Part shown: positions 31,200-43,145 of the stretch, piece by piece
How the letters are laid out: each line of letters starts with the position of its first letter
How positions within the stretch are numbered: position 1 is the first letter of the stretch
Assembly: GCA_009720755.1 (NCBI GenBank)
Contig: WNKV01000018.1
Coordinates: 1-64,000 of the forward strand
Reading direction: 5' to 3'
DNA length: 64,000 bases
DNA from: Rhodoplanes serenus
Lineage (GTDB): Bacteria > Pseudomonadota > Alphaproteobacteria > Rhizobiales > Xanthobacteraceae
Program-made: the position numbers and the translations under genes
Notes under the pieces: generated by a model
Told to the model about the DNA's origin: nothing
The model's database searches: none
What the model saw: only the letters and a program-made list of their open reading frames with translations

Positions 31200-31775
31200 G
31201 CTCGTCACCCGTCTCGCCGCTCCTCGCGAGATCTCCACCCCTCACGAGATATCCACCCCTCACCCCGACACTCTCCCCGCAGGCGGGGAGAGGGAGAGCA
31301 AGCGCCGTGCCTTCCTTCACCTCTCCCTCGCCGACCAGATCGAGAGGGGCCGCAAACTCCCTTCCCTTCACCTCTCCCCGCGAGCGGGGAGAGGTCGACC
31401 GAGCGCAGCTCGGTCGGGTGAGGGGACGTTTCCACATCGCCGAACCATCGCCCCTCACGAGATATCCGCCCCTCACCCCGACCCTCTCCCCGCAGGCGGG
31501 GAGAGGGAGAGCAGGCGCCGTGCCTTTCTTCACCTCTCCCTCGCCGACCAGATCGAGAGGGGCCACAAACTCTCTTCTCTTCACCTCTCCCCGCAGGCGG
31601 GGAGAGGTCGACCGAGCGCAGCTCGGTCGGGTGAGGGGGCATCTCCACATCGCCGGCTTGCGCTCCTCACGAGATCTCCACCCCTCACCCCGACCCTCTC
31701 CCCGCAGGCGGGGAGAGGGAGAGCAGGCGCCGTGCCCTCCTTTCACCTCTCCCCGCGAGCGGGGAGAGGGAGCAT
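31200..31775. repeat. tandem array of ~212-bp units with palindromes between nifK and nifE
   Basis: The sequence CCCCTCACCCCGAC recurs at 31256, 31469 and 31681, with the intervening sequence nearly identical. This gives two full units and a truncated third. Each full unit carries two or three CTCTCCCC/GGGGAGAG hairpins and a GACCGAGC/GCTCGGTC hairpin. Short open frames across it (rich in SPPAGRGE-like peptides) are artefacts of the repeat. This gap is 630 bases, unusual inside a nif operon. Confidence 0.88.
31297..31312 (-). promoter_or_regulatory. sigma-54-like element within the repeat array, upstream of nifE
   Basis: Minus-strand AGGCACGGCGCTTGCT: GG and GC with the right 10-base spacing, one mismatch to TGGCAC-N5-TTGCW. 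It lies about 150 bases before nifE. The corresponding place in the second repeat unit reads CTGC instead of TTGC. No TGT-N10-ACA site is seen upstream. Confidence 0.3.
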
Positions 31776-31780
31776 CGTGA

Positions 31781-33319
31781 TCACCGCGTCAGGTCGAACG
31801 AGATATCGGTCTCGCCGGCGACATCGCCGTCGCGATCGAGCTTGTCGAAGATCACGTCGAGCACGGTGCGCAGCAGGTTGAGGCCGCCCTGATAGCCGAT
31901 CAGCGGGAAGCGGTGGTGGTGGTGCCGATCGAAGATCGGGAAGGTCAGGCGGATCAGCGGCGTGCCGGTGTCGCGCGACACGTACTTGCCGTACGAGTTG
32001 CCGACCAGGAGATCGACCGGCTCGGTGAACAACAGCGAGCGGAGGTGCCAGAGGTCCTTGCCGGCCCACACCTTGGCGCCCTTGCCGAACGGCGAGGACG
32101 ACAGCAGCGCCTGCATCTCCTCCTCCCACGCCTTGGTGCCGTTGGTGGCGAGGCAGTGGGTCGGCTCGCCGCCCGTCTCCATGACGAAGCGCGCCATCGC
32201 GTGGACGAAGTCCGGATCGCCGTAGATCGCGTACGTCTTGCCGTGCAGATATGCCTGGCTGTCCGCGATGGCATCGACCAAGCGGCCACGCTCGAGGTCG
32301 AGGGCCGCCGGGATGTCGACCCCGGCGAGTGCCGCGATCTTCATCACCAGCTCGTCGGTGGCGCCGACGCCGAGCGGATAGTGGAAGCTCGCTGTCTCCT
32401 GCCCCTTCTCGGCCGCATAGTCGAGCGTCTTGCGCGTGCACCAGTGCTGCAACGAGACGGTCGCCTTGGCGTTCAGGGCCGCCGCGGTGTCGGCCAGCGT
32501 GGTGCCGCCCGCATACATGCGGAAGCTGCCGTCGGAGGGCGTGTCGAACTGATCGGAGGCGTCCTGGATCAGCGTATAGGACACGCCCATCAGGTCGAGG
32601 ATGCGCTTCAGCTCGCGGTTGTTGCCGACACAGAAGCCATCGAAGCCCGGCACGATGTTGATCTTGTCGTTCGGGCTGCGCTCCTGGCCGTCCCAAAAGT
32701 GCTCGAGCACGCCCTTGATCATCACGTCGTAGCCGTCGACATGGCTGCCGACGAAGGCGGGCGTGTGCGCATAAGGGACATCGAATTCCTGCGGAATCGA
32801 GCCTTTGGCGCGGGCGTTCTCGATGAATGACTGGAGGTCGTCACCGATCACCTCGGCCATGCAGGTGGTCGACACGGCGATCATCTTGGGGCCGTACAGC
32901 GCGTAGGTGTTGGCCAGCCCGTCGATCATGTTGTTGAGACCGCCGAACACCGCGGCGTCCTCGGTCATCGAGGAGGACACCGCCGAGGCCGGCTCCTTGA
33001 AGTGGCGCGACAGGTGGGACCTGTAATACGCCACGCAGCCCTGCGAGCCGTGCACGAAGGACATGGTCTTCTCGAACCCGGCCGCCGCGAACACCGCGCC
33101 GAGCGGCTGGCACGCCTTCGCCGGGTTGATCGACACCGCCTCGCGGGCGAGGTTCTTCTCGCGATACGCCCAGGTCTTGGTGTGGTCGCTCTGGGCCGCG
33201 ACCGCCTCGGTGGAGGCCGGGCATTCCATGGTGTCGCGCTTGCGCGCCAACATCTCGCGGTATTCGGGCTCGCGAAACAGCGTCGCGTGATCCAGAACCC
33301 GCTCGGCCGACTGTGGCAT
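31781..33319 (-). CDS. nifK: nitrogenase molybdenum-iron protein beta chain
   Basis: 512 residues from the ATG at 33319 ([11 protein letters not shown]). The P-cluster cysteines are Cys70 ([10 protein letters not shown]), Cys95 ([10 protein letters not shown]) and Cys153 ([12 protein letters not shown]), the same numbers as in Azotobacter. The C-terminal fold ([13 protein letters not shown]) is intact. With NifD it forms the alpha2beta2 MoFe protein that reduces N2. It lies about 150 bases after nifD in the nifHDK unit; the 630-base repeat array follows it. Confidence 0.97.
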   Translation of the reverse strand: MPQSAERVLDHATLFREPEYREMLARKRDTMECPASTEAVAAQSDHTKTWAYREKNLAREAVSINPAKACQPLGAVFAAAGFEKTMSFVHGSQGCVAYYRSHLSRHFKEPASAVSSSMTEDAAVFGGLNNMIDGLANTYALYGPKMIAVSTTCMAEVIGDDLQSFIENARAKGSIPQEFDVPYAHTPAFVGSHVDGYDVMIKGVLEHFWDGQERSPNDKINIVPGFDGFCVGNNRELKRILDLMGVSYTLIQDASDQFDTPSDGSFRMYAGGTTLADTAAALNAKATVSLQHWCTRKTLDYAAEKGQETASFHYPLGVGATDELVMKIAALAGVDIPAALDLERGRLVDAIADSQAYLHGKTYAIYGDPDFVHAMARFVMETGGEPTHCLATNGTKAWEEEMQALLSSSPFGKGAKVWAGKDLWHLRSLLFTEPVDLLVGNSYGKYVSRDTGTPLIRLTFPIFDRHHHHRFPLIGYQGGLNLLRTVLDVIFDKLDRDGDVAGETDISFDLTR

Positions 33320-33467
33320 GGTGAACTCCTGTCGTCTCGTCTCTGGTCTCGTCGCGCCGCCGCGGATCGCGGCTCCGGCACGCTCGCAAAATGACTGTCT
33401 CGCTCCCGCCCGTCGGCCGTGGCCGGCGGCCGTCCATTCGGCCGCCGACTCGCCTTCTGGCCGCGGT

Positions 33468-34982
33468 CTACTCGGCCGCTTGCAGGACAGGCGCGTCCTT
33501 CTTCTTCCAGGGCGGATCGAACAGCCCCCAGACCGGATTGTTGATCGCCTTGTCCATGTCGCGAGCGAAGATCGCGAACCCATCGTAGCCGTGATACGGG
33601 CCGGAGTAGTCCCACGAGTGCATCTGACGGAACGGGATGCCCATCTTCTGAACCGGGTACTTCTCCTTGATGCCGGAGCCGACCAGATCGGGCCGGATGC
33701 CCTCGATGAACTTCTCCAGCTCGTAGCCGGTGACGTCGTCGTAGATCAGCGTGCCGGGCACGACATAGTGGCCGGTGCGCTGATAGTCGTCGTTGTGGGC
33801 GAACTCATAGCCGGTGCCGACGATCCGCATGCCGAGATCATCATAGGCGGTGACGACGTGGCGTGACCGCAGCCCGCCGACATAGAGCATCACCGACTTG
33901 CCTTCGAGCCGCGGCCTGTACTTGGCGACGACGGCGTCGACCAGTGGCTGGTAGCTGGCGATCACCGCCTCGGCCTTGGCCTCGATCTCCGGGCCGAAAT
34001 GCTTGGCGATCTTGCGCAGCGAGGCGGCGATCTGGCTCGGCCCGAACAGGTTGTACTCCATCCACGGAACGCCGTGCTTCTCCTCCATGTGCCGGCAGAT
34101 GTAGTTCATCGACCGATAGCAGTGGATGAGGTTGAGCTTGCCGAGCGGCGCGCGCTCCATCTCGGCGAGGGTGGCGTCACCGGACCAGTTGCCGATGACC
34201 CGCAGGCCCATGTCCTCCAGCAAACGCCGCGACGCCCACGCATCGCCGCCGATGTTGTAGTCGCCGATCACCGAGACGTCGTAGGGACCGGGCTCGAAGC
34301 CGGTATCCTTCTTGTCCAGCACCCAGTCGCGGATGGTGTCGTTGGCGATGTGGTGGCCGAGCGACTGCGACACGCCCCGGAAGCCTTCGCAGCGCACCGG
34401 CACGATGGTCTTGCCGATCTCCTTGCCCTTCTTCTTGGCCACCGCCTCGATGTCGTCGCCGATCAGGCCGATCGGGCATTCCGACTGGATCGAGATGCCG
34501 CGGCTGAGCGGGAACATCTCCTCCAGCTCGTCGATCACCTTGGCGAGCTTCTTGTCGCCGCCGAAGACGATGTCGCGCTCCTGGAAGTCGGAGGTGACCT
34601 GCATGGTGACGAAGGAGTCGATGCCGGTGGTGCCGCTGTAGTAGTTGCGGCGCTGCGACCACGAGTAGTGGCCGCAGCCGACCGGGCCGTGGCTGATGTG
34701 GACCATGTCCTTGACGGGTCCCCACACCACGCCCTTGGAGCCGGCATAGGAGCAGCCGCGGATGGTCATCACGCCGGGAATCGACTTGACGTTCGACTTC
34801 ACGTCGCATTCGGAGAGCAGATGGCCCTCCTCGCCGGGCGCCGCGTCGGCATCGGCGCCCGCGGGCTTGGCGACCGCCAGGTGCTTGCGACGCCGCTTGG
34901 CGAACTTGTCCGGGTAGGCGGACAGCACCTCGGCGATGAGGGCCTCGTTGAATGCGGCATCGTTCTCGTGATCGAGGCTCAT
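33468..34982 (-). CDS. nifD: nitrogenase molybdenum-iron protein alpha chain
   Basis: 504 residues from the ATG at 34982 ([10 protein letters not shown]). P-cluster cysteines are Cys77 (IRGCSYAG), Cys103 (GPVGCGHY) and Cys169 ([11 protein letters not shown]). FeMo-co ligands are Cys288 ([10 protein letters not shown]) and His455 ([11 protein letters not shown]). All essential residues are present, so this is a molybdenum nitrogenase; the anf/vnf alternatives would be accompanied by a delta subunit (anfG/vnfG), which is absent. Confidence 0.97.
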   Translation of the reverse strand: MSLDHENDAAFNEALIAEVLSAYPDKFAKRRRKHLAVAKPAGADADAAPGEEGHLLSECDVKSNVKSIPGVMTIRGCSYAGSKGVVWGPVKDMVHISHGPVGCGHYSWSQRRNYYSGTTGIDSFVTMQVTSDFQERDIVFGGDKKLAKVIDELEEMFPLSRGISIQSECPIGLIGDDIEAVAKKKGKEIGKTIVPVRCEGFRGVSQSLGHHIANDTIRDWVLDKKDTGFEPGPYDVSVIGDYNIGGDAWASRRLLEDMGLRVIGNWSGDATLAEMERAPLGKLNLIHCYRSMNYICRHMEEKHGVPWMEYNLFGPSQIAASLRKIAKHFGPEIEAKAEAVIASYQPLVDAVVAKYRPRLEGKSVMLYVGGLRSRHVVTAYDDLGMRIVGTGYEFAHNDDYQRTGHYVVPGTLIYDDVTGYELEKFIEGIRPDLVGSGIKEKYPVQKMGIPFRQMHSWDYSGPYHGYDGFAIFARDMDKAINNPVWGLFDPPWKKKDAPVLQAAE

Positions 34983-35055
34983 GGCTCGTTCCTGCTTCGG
35001 TGATCCGGGCGGCACGACTGCGCGTCGGCGCGCGCCGCCCGTCACGCCATCGGGT

Positions 35056-36648
<1,593 letters not shown>

Positions 36649-36692
36649 TCACGCCGTCGTCGCGCGTCGGATCGCGACCGGCCTCAGGCGCG

Positions 36693-36899
36693 CTACTCGC
36701 CGATGCGGCGTGCTTCGACGGTCACCGGCAGCCGTGTCTCGGCCGGCATGTCGGGCAGCTCCAGCGTCCAGCCGTTCTTCAGCTTCACCCAGCCACCCCA
36801 CAGGCTGTCCTTCTCCAACGCCACGATGGGCTGCTCCAGGTCCTTCTTCGGCACATAGGCGGACAGGCCCTTGTCGGTGCGGCGGATCATGATCTTCAC
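36693..36899 (-). CDS. nifT: nitrogen fixation protein NifT (FixU)
   Basis: 68 residues, standard length. Family pattern MKIMIRR, YVPKKDLEQPIV, LWGGWVKLKNGWTLELP and TRLPVTVEARR. Function not established; a role in nitrogenase maturation is assumed from its constant neighbourhood. Its ATG overlaps the nifZ stop. Confidence 0.93.
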   Translation of the reverse strand: MKIMIRRTDKGLSAYVPKKDLEQPIVALEKDSLWGGWVKLKNGWTLELPDMPAETRLPVTVEARRIGE

Positions 36900-37201
36900 G
36901 GCGACTCTCCGATGGGGGCGCGAGCGGATTCGGCGGGTCGGTCGAGGCTGACGAGCTCGCGCCCCCGCATGCCGACCACCACGGCGCGATCGACGAACTC
37001 GACCGCGTAGATGTAGAAGCGCTGAAGGAAGGTGCCGACGTCGCGCACATAGCCGAGGTCGCCCTTGCGCACCAGCACGTCACCGATGTCGCGGCCCGGA
37101 AAGGTGCCGTCGTTCCTCACATGCGCGACGGAGCACACCTTCTCGCCGGGCAGGAAGCGCGGCGGGCGGCGCAGCTCCACCTCGTCGTCGTCACGGCGCA
37201 T
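36896..37201 (-). CDS. nifZ: nitrogen fixation protein NifZ
   Basis: 101 residues from the ATG at 37201. The NifZ fold is recognised by PPRFLPGEKVCSVAHVRNDG and YVRDVGTFLQRFYIYAVEFV. NifZ assists P-cluster formation in the MoFe protein. It overlaps the LRV gene by 11 bases at its start and nifT at its end, so all three are tightly coupled. Confidence 0.93.
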   Translation of the reverse strand: MRRDDDEVELRRPPRFLPGEKVCSVAHVRNDGTFPGRDIGDVLVRKGDLGYVRDVGTFLQRFYIYAVEFVDRAVVVGMRGRELVSLDRPAESARAPIGESP

Positions 37202-37988
37202 CGTCGTTCTCCTCGCACGATCGCGGCTCGAGCGCCGCCAGCCGGGCGCGGGCGCGGGCACTCACCTCGGGATCGGGGTCGTTGCACAGCCGCGGCAGCG
37301 CCGCGACGTCGCCGCGCTCCGCCACGATCCAGCGGACACGCAGATCGGGATCACCGACCAGTGCGACGAGCTGGGCCGGCGCCAGGCGCTCGGCCGCCGC
37401 GATGCGCACCAGCGGGTCGACGTCGTAGAGCATCGCCGGTAGCACGTCCGGCTTCATTCGGCGGGCGACCTCGCAGCGCACCTGCGGGTCGGGGTCCTGC
37501 ATGGCGCTCGGCAGCACGTCCACCGGAACGTGACGCACCGCGACGAGCCGCACGGCGTAATCGGGGTCGGCCAGCATGGCGACGAGCGCGGCGCCTTCCA
37601 GGCGCTGGGCCATCACCATGCGGACCTTGCGGTCTGGATCGTCGCGCAGATGGACGACGCGGGCGAGCGGCAGCCGCTGCGCCACCGCGGCCCGCACGTC
37701 CGGCTCCGGATCGCCGACCAGGCGGGCGATCAGGAACAGGCTGGCGCGCTTGGCGGCGAGCGCCCGGATCTCGAAATAGGGATGATCCAGATAGGCTTCG
37801 GCCTCACCGGGATTGCCGGCGAAGAAGCGGTCGATCCGGCGCACGCGGCGATCGCGCACGCACACCCGTCCGCGGTCGCAGCGCCCCTCGGCGCGCATGC
37901 TGTCGTGCGGGCAGTCGACGCAGGAGACGGGCCGGCCGAGCCAGTCGGTCGGTTCCGGAACGGCGGCGTGACGGCCCGCGGACATCAT
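37191..37988 (-). CDS. 4Fe-4S cluster-binding leucine-rich repeat variant (LRV) protein
   Basis: 265 residues. An N-terminal cysteine cluster (Cys23, 26, 37, 43: CVDC, then GRCDRGRVC) binds a [4Fe-4S] cluster in this family. Then follow about eight LRV helical repeats with the core pattern DPDxxVRxxVAxR (for instance GDPEPDVRAAVAQR, DDPDRKVRMVMAQR, DPDPQVRCEVARR). A homologous LRV protein is encoded in nif clusters including that of Azotobacter vinelandii. Its molecular role is not known; a contact role in Fe-S transfer is a guess. It lies between fdxN and nifZ in the nifB unit. Confidence 0.88.
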   Translation of the reverse strand: MMSAGRHAAVPEPTDWLGRPVSCVDCPHDSMRAEGRCDRGRVCVRDRRVRRIDRFFAGNPGEAEAYLDHPYFEIRALAAKRASLFLIARLVGDPEPDVRAAVAQRLPLARVVHLRDDPDRKVRMVMAQRLEGAALVAMLADPDYAVRLVAVRHVPVDVLPSAMQDPDPQVRCEVARRMKPDVLPAMLYDVDPLVRIAAAERLAPAQLVALVGDPDLRVRWIVAERGDVAALPRLCNDPDPEVSARARARLAALEPRSCEENDDAP

Positions 37989-37997
37989 GGCGGCGGC

Positions 37998-38186
37998 TCA
38001 GGCGGCGATACAGGTGTCCGGGACCGGGCACACCGCGGCGCATTTCGGCTCGTCGCCGTCGCACTCGGTGCATTTGGCGGCGTCGATGATGTAGACGTCG
38101 CGCTTCATCTTGATGGCGGCGTTGGGACACTCGAACTCGCAGGCCCCGCACACGGTGCATTGCGAGGCGACGATCTTCAAAGCCAT
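37998..38186 (-). CDS. fdxN: ferredoxin FdxN, nifB-associated
   Basis: 62 residues from the ATG at 38186 ([10 protein letters not shown]). Two [4Fe-4S] sites: Cys10, 13, 16, 20 ([11 protein letters not shown]) and Cys39, 42, 49, 53 ([15 protein letters not shown]). The wider spacing in the second site is typical of the fdxN type. It probably reduces the NifB clusters or nitrogenase. It sits directly after nifB. Confidence 0.92.
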   Translation of the reverse strand: MALKIVASQCTVCGACEFECPNAAIKMKRDVYIIDAAKCTECDGDEPKCAAVCPVPDTCIAA

Positions 38187-38245
38187 GGTGATTCTCCTGT
38201 GGTCGGCGCCAGGCGCCATCGGGTTGTCTCGACGGGTGCTCCGTC

Positions 38246-39727
38246 TCATGCCGTGAGGGCTCGGCGGCGGCGACCGCGGGCCTCGGCAAACCACGTCGCG
38301 ACCGCGGTCTCGACATAGTCCTGGGCGTAGGCGTCGGTGACGACGAGGCCGGCGGCCTCGAACGCCTGGGCCGGGCAGGCGCCGATCTTGGCGCACAGCA
38401 CCGCCTCGACGCCGGCCAGCGCCGCGATGATCCGCTCCAGATAGCCGTCTTCGCCCCAGCCGCCGCGGCAATAGTTCTCCTCCACCCGGCGGACTCCGGC
38501 GAAGCGCACCCCGATGGTCGAGGCCTCGTAGATGTGGAACTCGGTCGCCTTGCCGAAATGCAGGTTGACGCGGCCGCCGCCCTGGGTCGCCACCGCCACC
38601 AGCACCGGCACCTCCGCCTCGACCTCGTCGAGCACGGCGGCGGCCGCGCGGCGCGCCGCGTCGTGGTCGACGCGCTCGCGCGCGACGACGTCGCGATAGG
38701 CGTCGCGGGCGCTCGGATCGTAGGCCACCGTCTCGGGAATGCGATCCATGGTGAACTCGCTGCCGCGGTCCTCGCCCAGCATGCCGACCGCATCGGCCCG
38801 GCACTGGCGGCAGTGGCGCATCAGCCGGGCGCCGCCGCCGCAGGCGTCCTGCACGGCGGCAAGCTCGGCCGGCGTCGGCCCGCGCTGCCCGGTCAGCCCG
38901 TAATGAGTGCCGTGCGCCGGATCGGAGATCAGCGGCATAATGTTGTGCAGGAAGGCGCCGCGCGCCATCACGGCAGCATGGACGGCGGGAAGGTGCGCAT
39001 CGTTGACGCCGGGAATCAGCACCGAGTTGATCTTGACCAGAATGCCGCGGGCGACGAGCCGCTCCAGGCCGAGCATCTGGCGCTCATGCAGGATGCGTGA
39101 CGCCTCGATCCCGGTCCAGCGCCGGTGCTCGTGGAAGATCCACGGATAGATCCGCGCGCCGATCTCGGGATCGATCATGTTGATGGTGATGGTGACGTGA
39201 TCGACGTTCATGGCGGCGATCTCGTCGACCCGCTCCGGCAGCGCCAGCCCGTTGGTCGACAGGCACAGCTTGATGTCGGGGATCGCGTTGCGGACGAGAT
39301 CGAAGGTCGCCTTGGTCTTCGCCCAGTCGTAGCAGGCATCGCCCGGCCCGGCGATGCCGAGCACCGACAGCTGGGGCACCTCGTTGGCGACCGTCACCAC
39401 CTTGCGCCGCGCCTGCGCGGGCGTCAGCCGCTCGGAGACGACGCCGGGCCGGCTCTCGTTGGCGCAATCGAACTTGCGGTTACAGTAATGGCACTGGATG
39501 TTGCAGGCGGGCGCCACCGCCACATGCATGCGGGCGAACCAGTGATGCGCCTCCTCGGAGTAGCACGGATGGTCCTTGATGCGGTCCCACACGGCCGCCG
39601 GCAGGTCGCCGGGACCGGCCGCCGATCCGCACGAGGAGGCCGCGCAGCCCGGTGTGGCGAGCGCCCGGCGCATGGCGTCCGCCGTGGTGGTTCCGTCGAG
39701 GCTGTCGAGTGACACGAAGCTGGCCAT
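38246..39727 (-). CDS. nifB: nitrogenase cofactor biosynthesis radical SAM protein NifB
   Basis: 493 residues. The radical SAM cysteines are Cys75, 79, 82 (CNIQCHYC), with the neighbouring [14 protein letters not shown] block. The C-terminal third is a NifX-like domain ([20 protein letters not shown]), as in long NifB proteins. NifB fuses two [4Fe-4S] units and inserts carbide to make NifB-co, the precursor of FeMo-co. It heads the nifB-fdxN-LRV-nifZ-nifT unit, behind a sigma-54-like promoter and two NifA sites. Confidence 0.96.
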   Translation of the reverse strand: MASFVSLDSLDGTTTADAMRRALATPGCAASSCGSAAGPGDLPAAVWDRIKDHPCYSEEAHHWFARMHVAVAPACNIQCHYCNRKFDCANESRPGVVSERLTPAQARRKVVTVANEVPQLSVLGIAGPGDACYDWAKTKATFDLVRNAIPDIKLCLSTNGLALPERVDEIAAMNVDHVTITINMIDPEIGARIYPWIFHEHRRWTGIEASRILHERQMLGLERLVARGILVKINSVLIPGVNDAHLPAVHAAVMARGAFLHNIMPLISDPAHGTHYGLTGQRGPTPAELAAVQDACGGGARLMRHCRQCRADAVGMLGEDRGSEFTMDRIPETVAYDPSARDAYRDVVARERVDHDAARRAAAAVLDEVEAEVPVLVAVATQGGGRVNLHFGKATEFHIYEASTIGVRFAGVRRVEENYCRGGWGEDGYLERIIAALAGVEAVLCAKIGACPAQAFEAAGLVVTDAYAQDYVETAVATWFAEARGRRRRALTA

Positions 39728-39763
39728 CGATTCGTTCCCTGCGTGGCGTGACGGGGCTTGTCA

Positions 39764-39779
39764 TTCAAGCGTCGTGCCA
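39764..39779 (-). promoter_or_regulatory. sigma-54-like promoter of nifB
   Basis: Minus-strand TGGCACGACGCTTGAA: the -24 half is perfect, while the -12 half reads TTGA instead of TTGC. It lies 37 bases from the nifB ATG, and two NifA sites upstream support it. Confidence 0.65.
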
Positions 39780-39832
39780 TGCGGGAAAACGGCCATTTGG
39801 CGGGGGTTTCGGGCCGGCGGGCGGCGCCGACC

Positions 39833-39848
39833 TGTCGGACCTGCGACA
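39833..39848. promoter_or_regulatory. NifA upstream activator site 1 of nifB
   Basis: TGTCGGACCTGCGACA, a perfect TGT-N10-ACA, 54 bases upstream of the -24 element. Confidence 0.8.
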
Positions 39849-39863
39849 GCCGCGACTGCGTCG

Positions 39864-39879
39864 TGTCGCATCCCGGACA
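39864..39879. promoter_or_regulatory. NifA upstream activator site 2 of nifB
   Basis: TGTCGCATCCCGGACA, a second perfect TGT-N10-ACA. The two sites are spaced 31 bases start to start, about three helix turns, so they face the same side of the DNA. Confidence 0.8.
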
Positions 39880-39965
39880 GGCATCGAGAGGCGGGTCGTG
39901 GCGGTGACGCCGCGACCACGAACGACGCCGCGCCGCAGAACGGCGCGGCGCCTCCCGCGAGCTGA

Positions 39966-41714
<1,749 letters not shown>

Positions 41715-41890
41715 GCGGCACGCTCCATCGCTCTCTGTGCTCCGAGCCATGATCGCGATCACATATGATTATGGTAGTGCGCCGCACGCTTGTCGCGCCT
41801 CAATTGTCGTCGCGCATTGCCCAATGTTCGGTCGCGATGCGCGGAATTTCGTCACTGAACAAATCACGCTGAATGTCGTCACCGCAAAAG

Positions 41891-42838
41891 TCACAGAGTC
41901 TGGCCTCCATTGATGTGGATCTCCTCGCCGGTCACGTAGCTGGCGGCGTCGGAGCAGAGGAAGTAGAGCACCTTGGCGACCTCCATGGGGGAGCCGACCC
42001 GCCGCATCGGAATCAGCGGCGCCAGCCGCTGCTCGGTCTCCGGCGACAGGATGTCGGTCTTGATCTCGCCGGGCGCGATGGCGTTGACGCGGATGCCGTG
42101 CGGGGCGAAGTCGTGCGCCATCTCGCGGGTCAGGCAGGCGAGCGCCGCCTTGGAGGTGGCGTAGGCGGTTCCGGCGAAGGGATGCACCCGCATGCCGACG
42201 ATCGAGGTGACGTTGACCACCGTCCCCTGCCCGGCCTTCAGCTCCTCGAACAGCCCGCGCGCCAGCAGCACCGGCGCCAGGAAGTTGACGTGGAACACCT
42301 CCATCCAGGTGGTGACCGGCGTGGTGAGCGACGACAGCCGGCTGCCGTCCGGCGACTTCGGCGAGATGCCGGCATTGTTGATTAGCGCATGCAGCGGCCG
42401 GCCGCCGAGACGCGACTTGATGTCGTGGATCGCGAAGGCGAGCGCCCGATGGTCGTTGAGATCGACCTGGACGTGATCGTCCGGTCCCGCCTCCCACGGG
42501 CAGCGATCTCGATTGAAGGGCTGCCGCGAGCAGGTGATGATTCGCCATCCGGCCTCGGCGAACAGCCGTACCGTGGCGTGGCCGATGCCCCGCGAGGCGC
42601 CGGTCAGCACCATGGTCTTGCGGGCCTCCGCCGCCGCCGTCGCGACAGGGCTGCCGATCGCCGTCGGGATGGCGGCGGCGGGCCCGGGGAGAGCGGCGGC
42701 GTCGGCGTGATGGAAGGGGCAGCGGGCGGCGTCGGCCGGGCGCTCCGCCGCCTCGGCGGACGCAGGAGCGTCGGCGGCCGAGGGCGTGATCAGGGTGGGT
42801 GCGGCGCCGATTGCCGGGTTCTCGGTGGTCTCGTCCAT
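41891..42838 (-). CDS. fixR: FixR-like short-chain dehydrogenase/reductase
   Basis: 315 residues from the ATG at 42838 (MDETTENPAIG). After an Ala/Pro-rich leader of about 75 residues that includes a CPFHH motif, a full SDR domain follows: NAD(P) motif TGASRGIGHAT, NNAG (LINNAGISPKS), and the catalytic Tyr-Lys in YATSKAA. It sits directly upstream of nifA, as fixR does in Bradyrhizobium. The reaction is unknown, and fixR is not essential for fixation there. Its promoter would also serve nifA. Confidence 0.9.
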   Translation of the reverse strand: MDETTENPAIGAAPTLITPSAADAPASAEAAERPADAARCPFHHADAAALPGPAAAIPTAIGSPVATAAAEARKTMVLTGASRGIGHATVRLFAEAGWRIITCSRQPFNRDRCPWEAGPDDHVQVDLNDHRALAFAIHDIKSRLGGRPLHALINNAGISPKSPDGSRLSSLTTPVTTWMEVFHVNFLAPVLLARGLFEELKAGQGTVVNVTSIVGMRVHPFAGTAYATSKAALACLTREMAHDFAPHGIRVNAIAPGEIKTDILSPETEQRLAPLIPMRRVGSPMEVAKVLYFLCSDAASYVTGEEIHINGGQTL

Positions 42839-42945
42839 GGCTGGTGCCCCGCCTGCGCGTCTCGGCTCGGCCGGCGGCCCGCGTCCGGCCGTCGCGTCAC
42901 GGCCGGCAGCCGGCGGCAGCGCCGCCGAGCCTTGCCCGAAACGGT

Positions 42946-42961
42946 AGCAAGAAACCTGCCG
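42946..42961 (-). promoter_or_regulatory. candidate sigma-54 promoter of fixR-nifA
   Basis: Minus-strand CGGCAGGTTTCTTGCT. The essential GG and GC are present with 10-base spacing; two other -24 positions differ from TGGCAC. It lies 108 bases before the fixR ATG. fixR-nifA of Bradyrhizobium is known to have a NifA/sigma-54 promoter together with a RegR-dependent one. Confidence 0.5.
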
Positions 42962-43062
42962 CACCTCCCCTCGGGCGAGCGCTGATTGGCGGGCCTGCGG
43001 CCTGGCGCCGAATGCCGCACCACCCGAGGGCGTCCCTTCACCGGATTGCGACTTTGACGTCT

Positions 43063-43078
43063 TGTCTCGTCATGTACA
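43063..43078. promoter_or_regulatory. NifA upstream activator site between fixR and the TPP enzyme
   Basis: TGTCTCGTCATGTACA, a perfect TGT-N10-ACA, 102 bases upstream of the fixR -24 element and about 70 bases before the likely start of the divergent gene. Confidence 0.65.
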
Positions 43079-43145
43079 CTTTTTACGAGCATCAGGGGTG
43101 ACTCTCGCCGCCCCGGACGCCGCCAGCCAAGGGGGAGGACCGGCC

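Larger units (their letters stand above)
42839..43145. other. divergent region between fixR and the TPP enzyme
   Basis: About 307 bases. It contains a sigma-54-like element facing fixR and a TGT-N10-ACA site, listed separately. No additional gene is seen. Confidence 0.55.

Noticed and set aside
31144-31746. Open frames of 147-200 residues over the nifK-nifE gap
   Set aside because: They are translations of the palindromic repeat, with SPPAGRGE-like peptides repeated; there is no ribosome site and no protein-like composition.
31200-31775. Possible CRISPR or insertion sequence
   Set aside because: The ~212-bp period lacks unique spacers, there is no cas gene or transposase, and no target duplication is seen.
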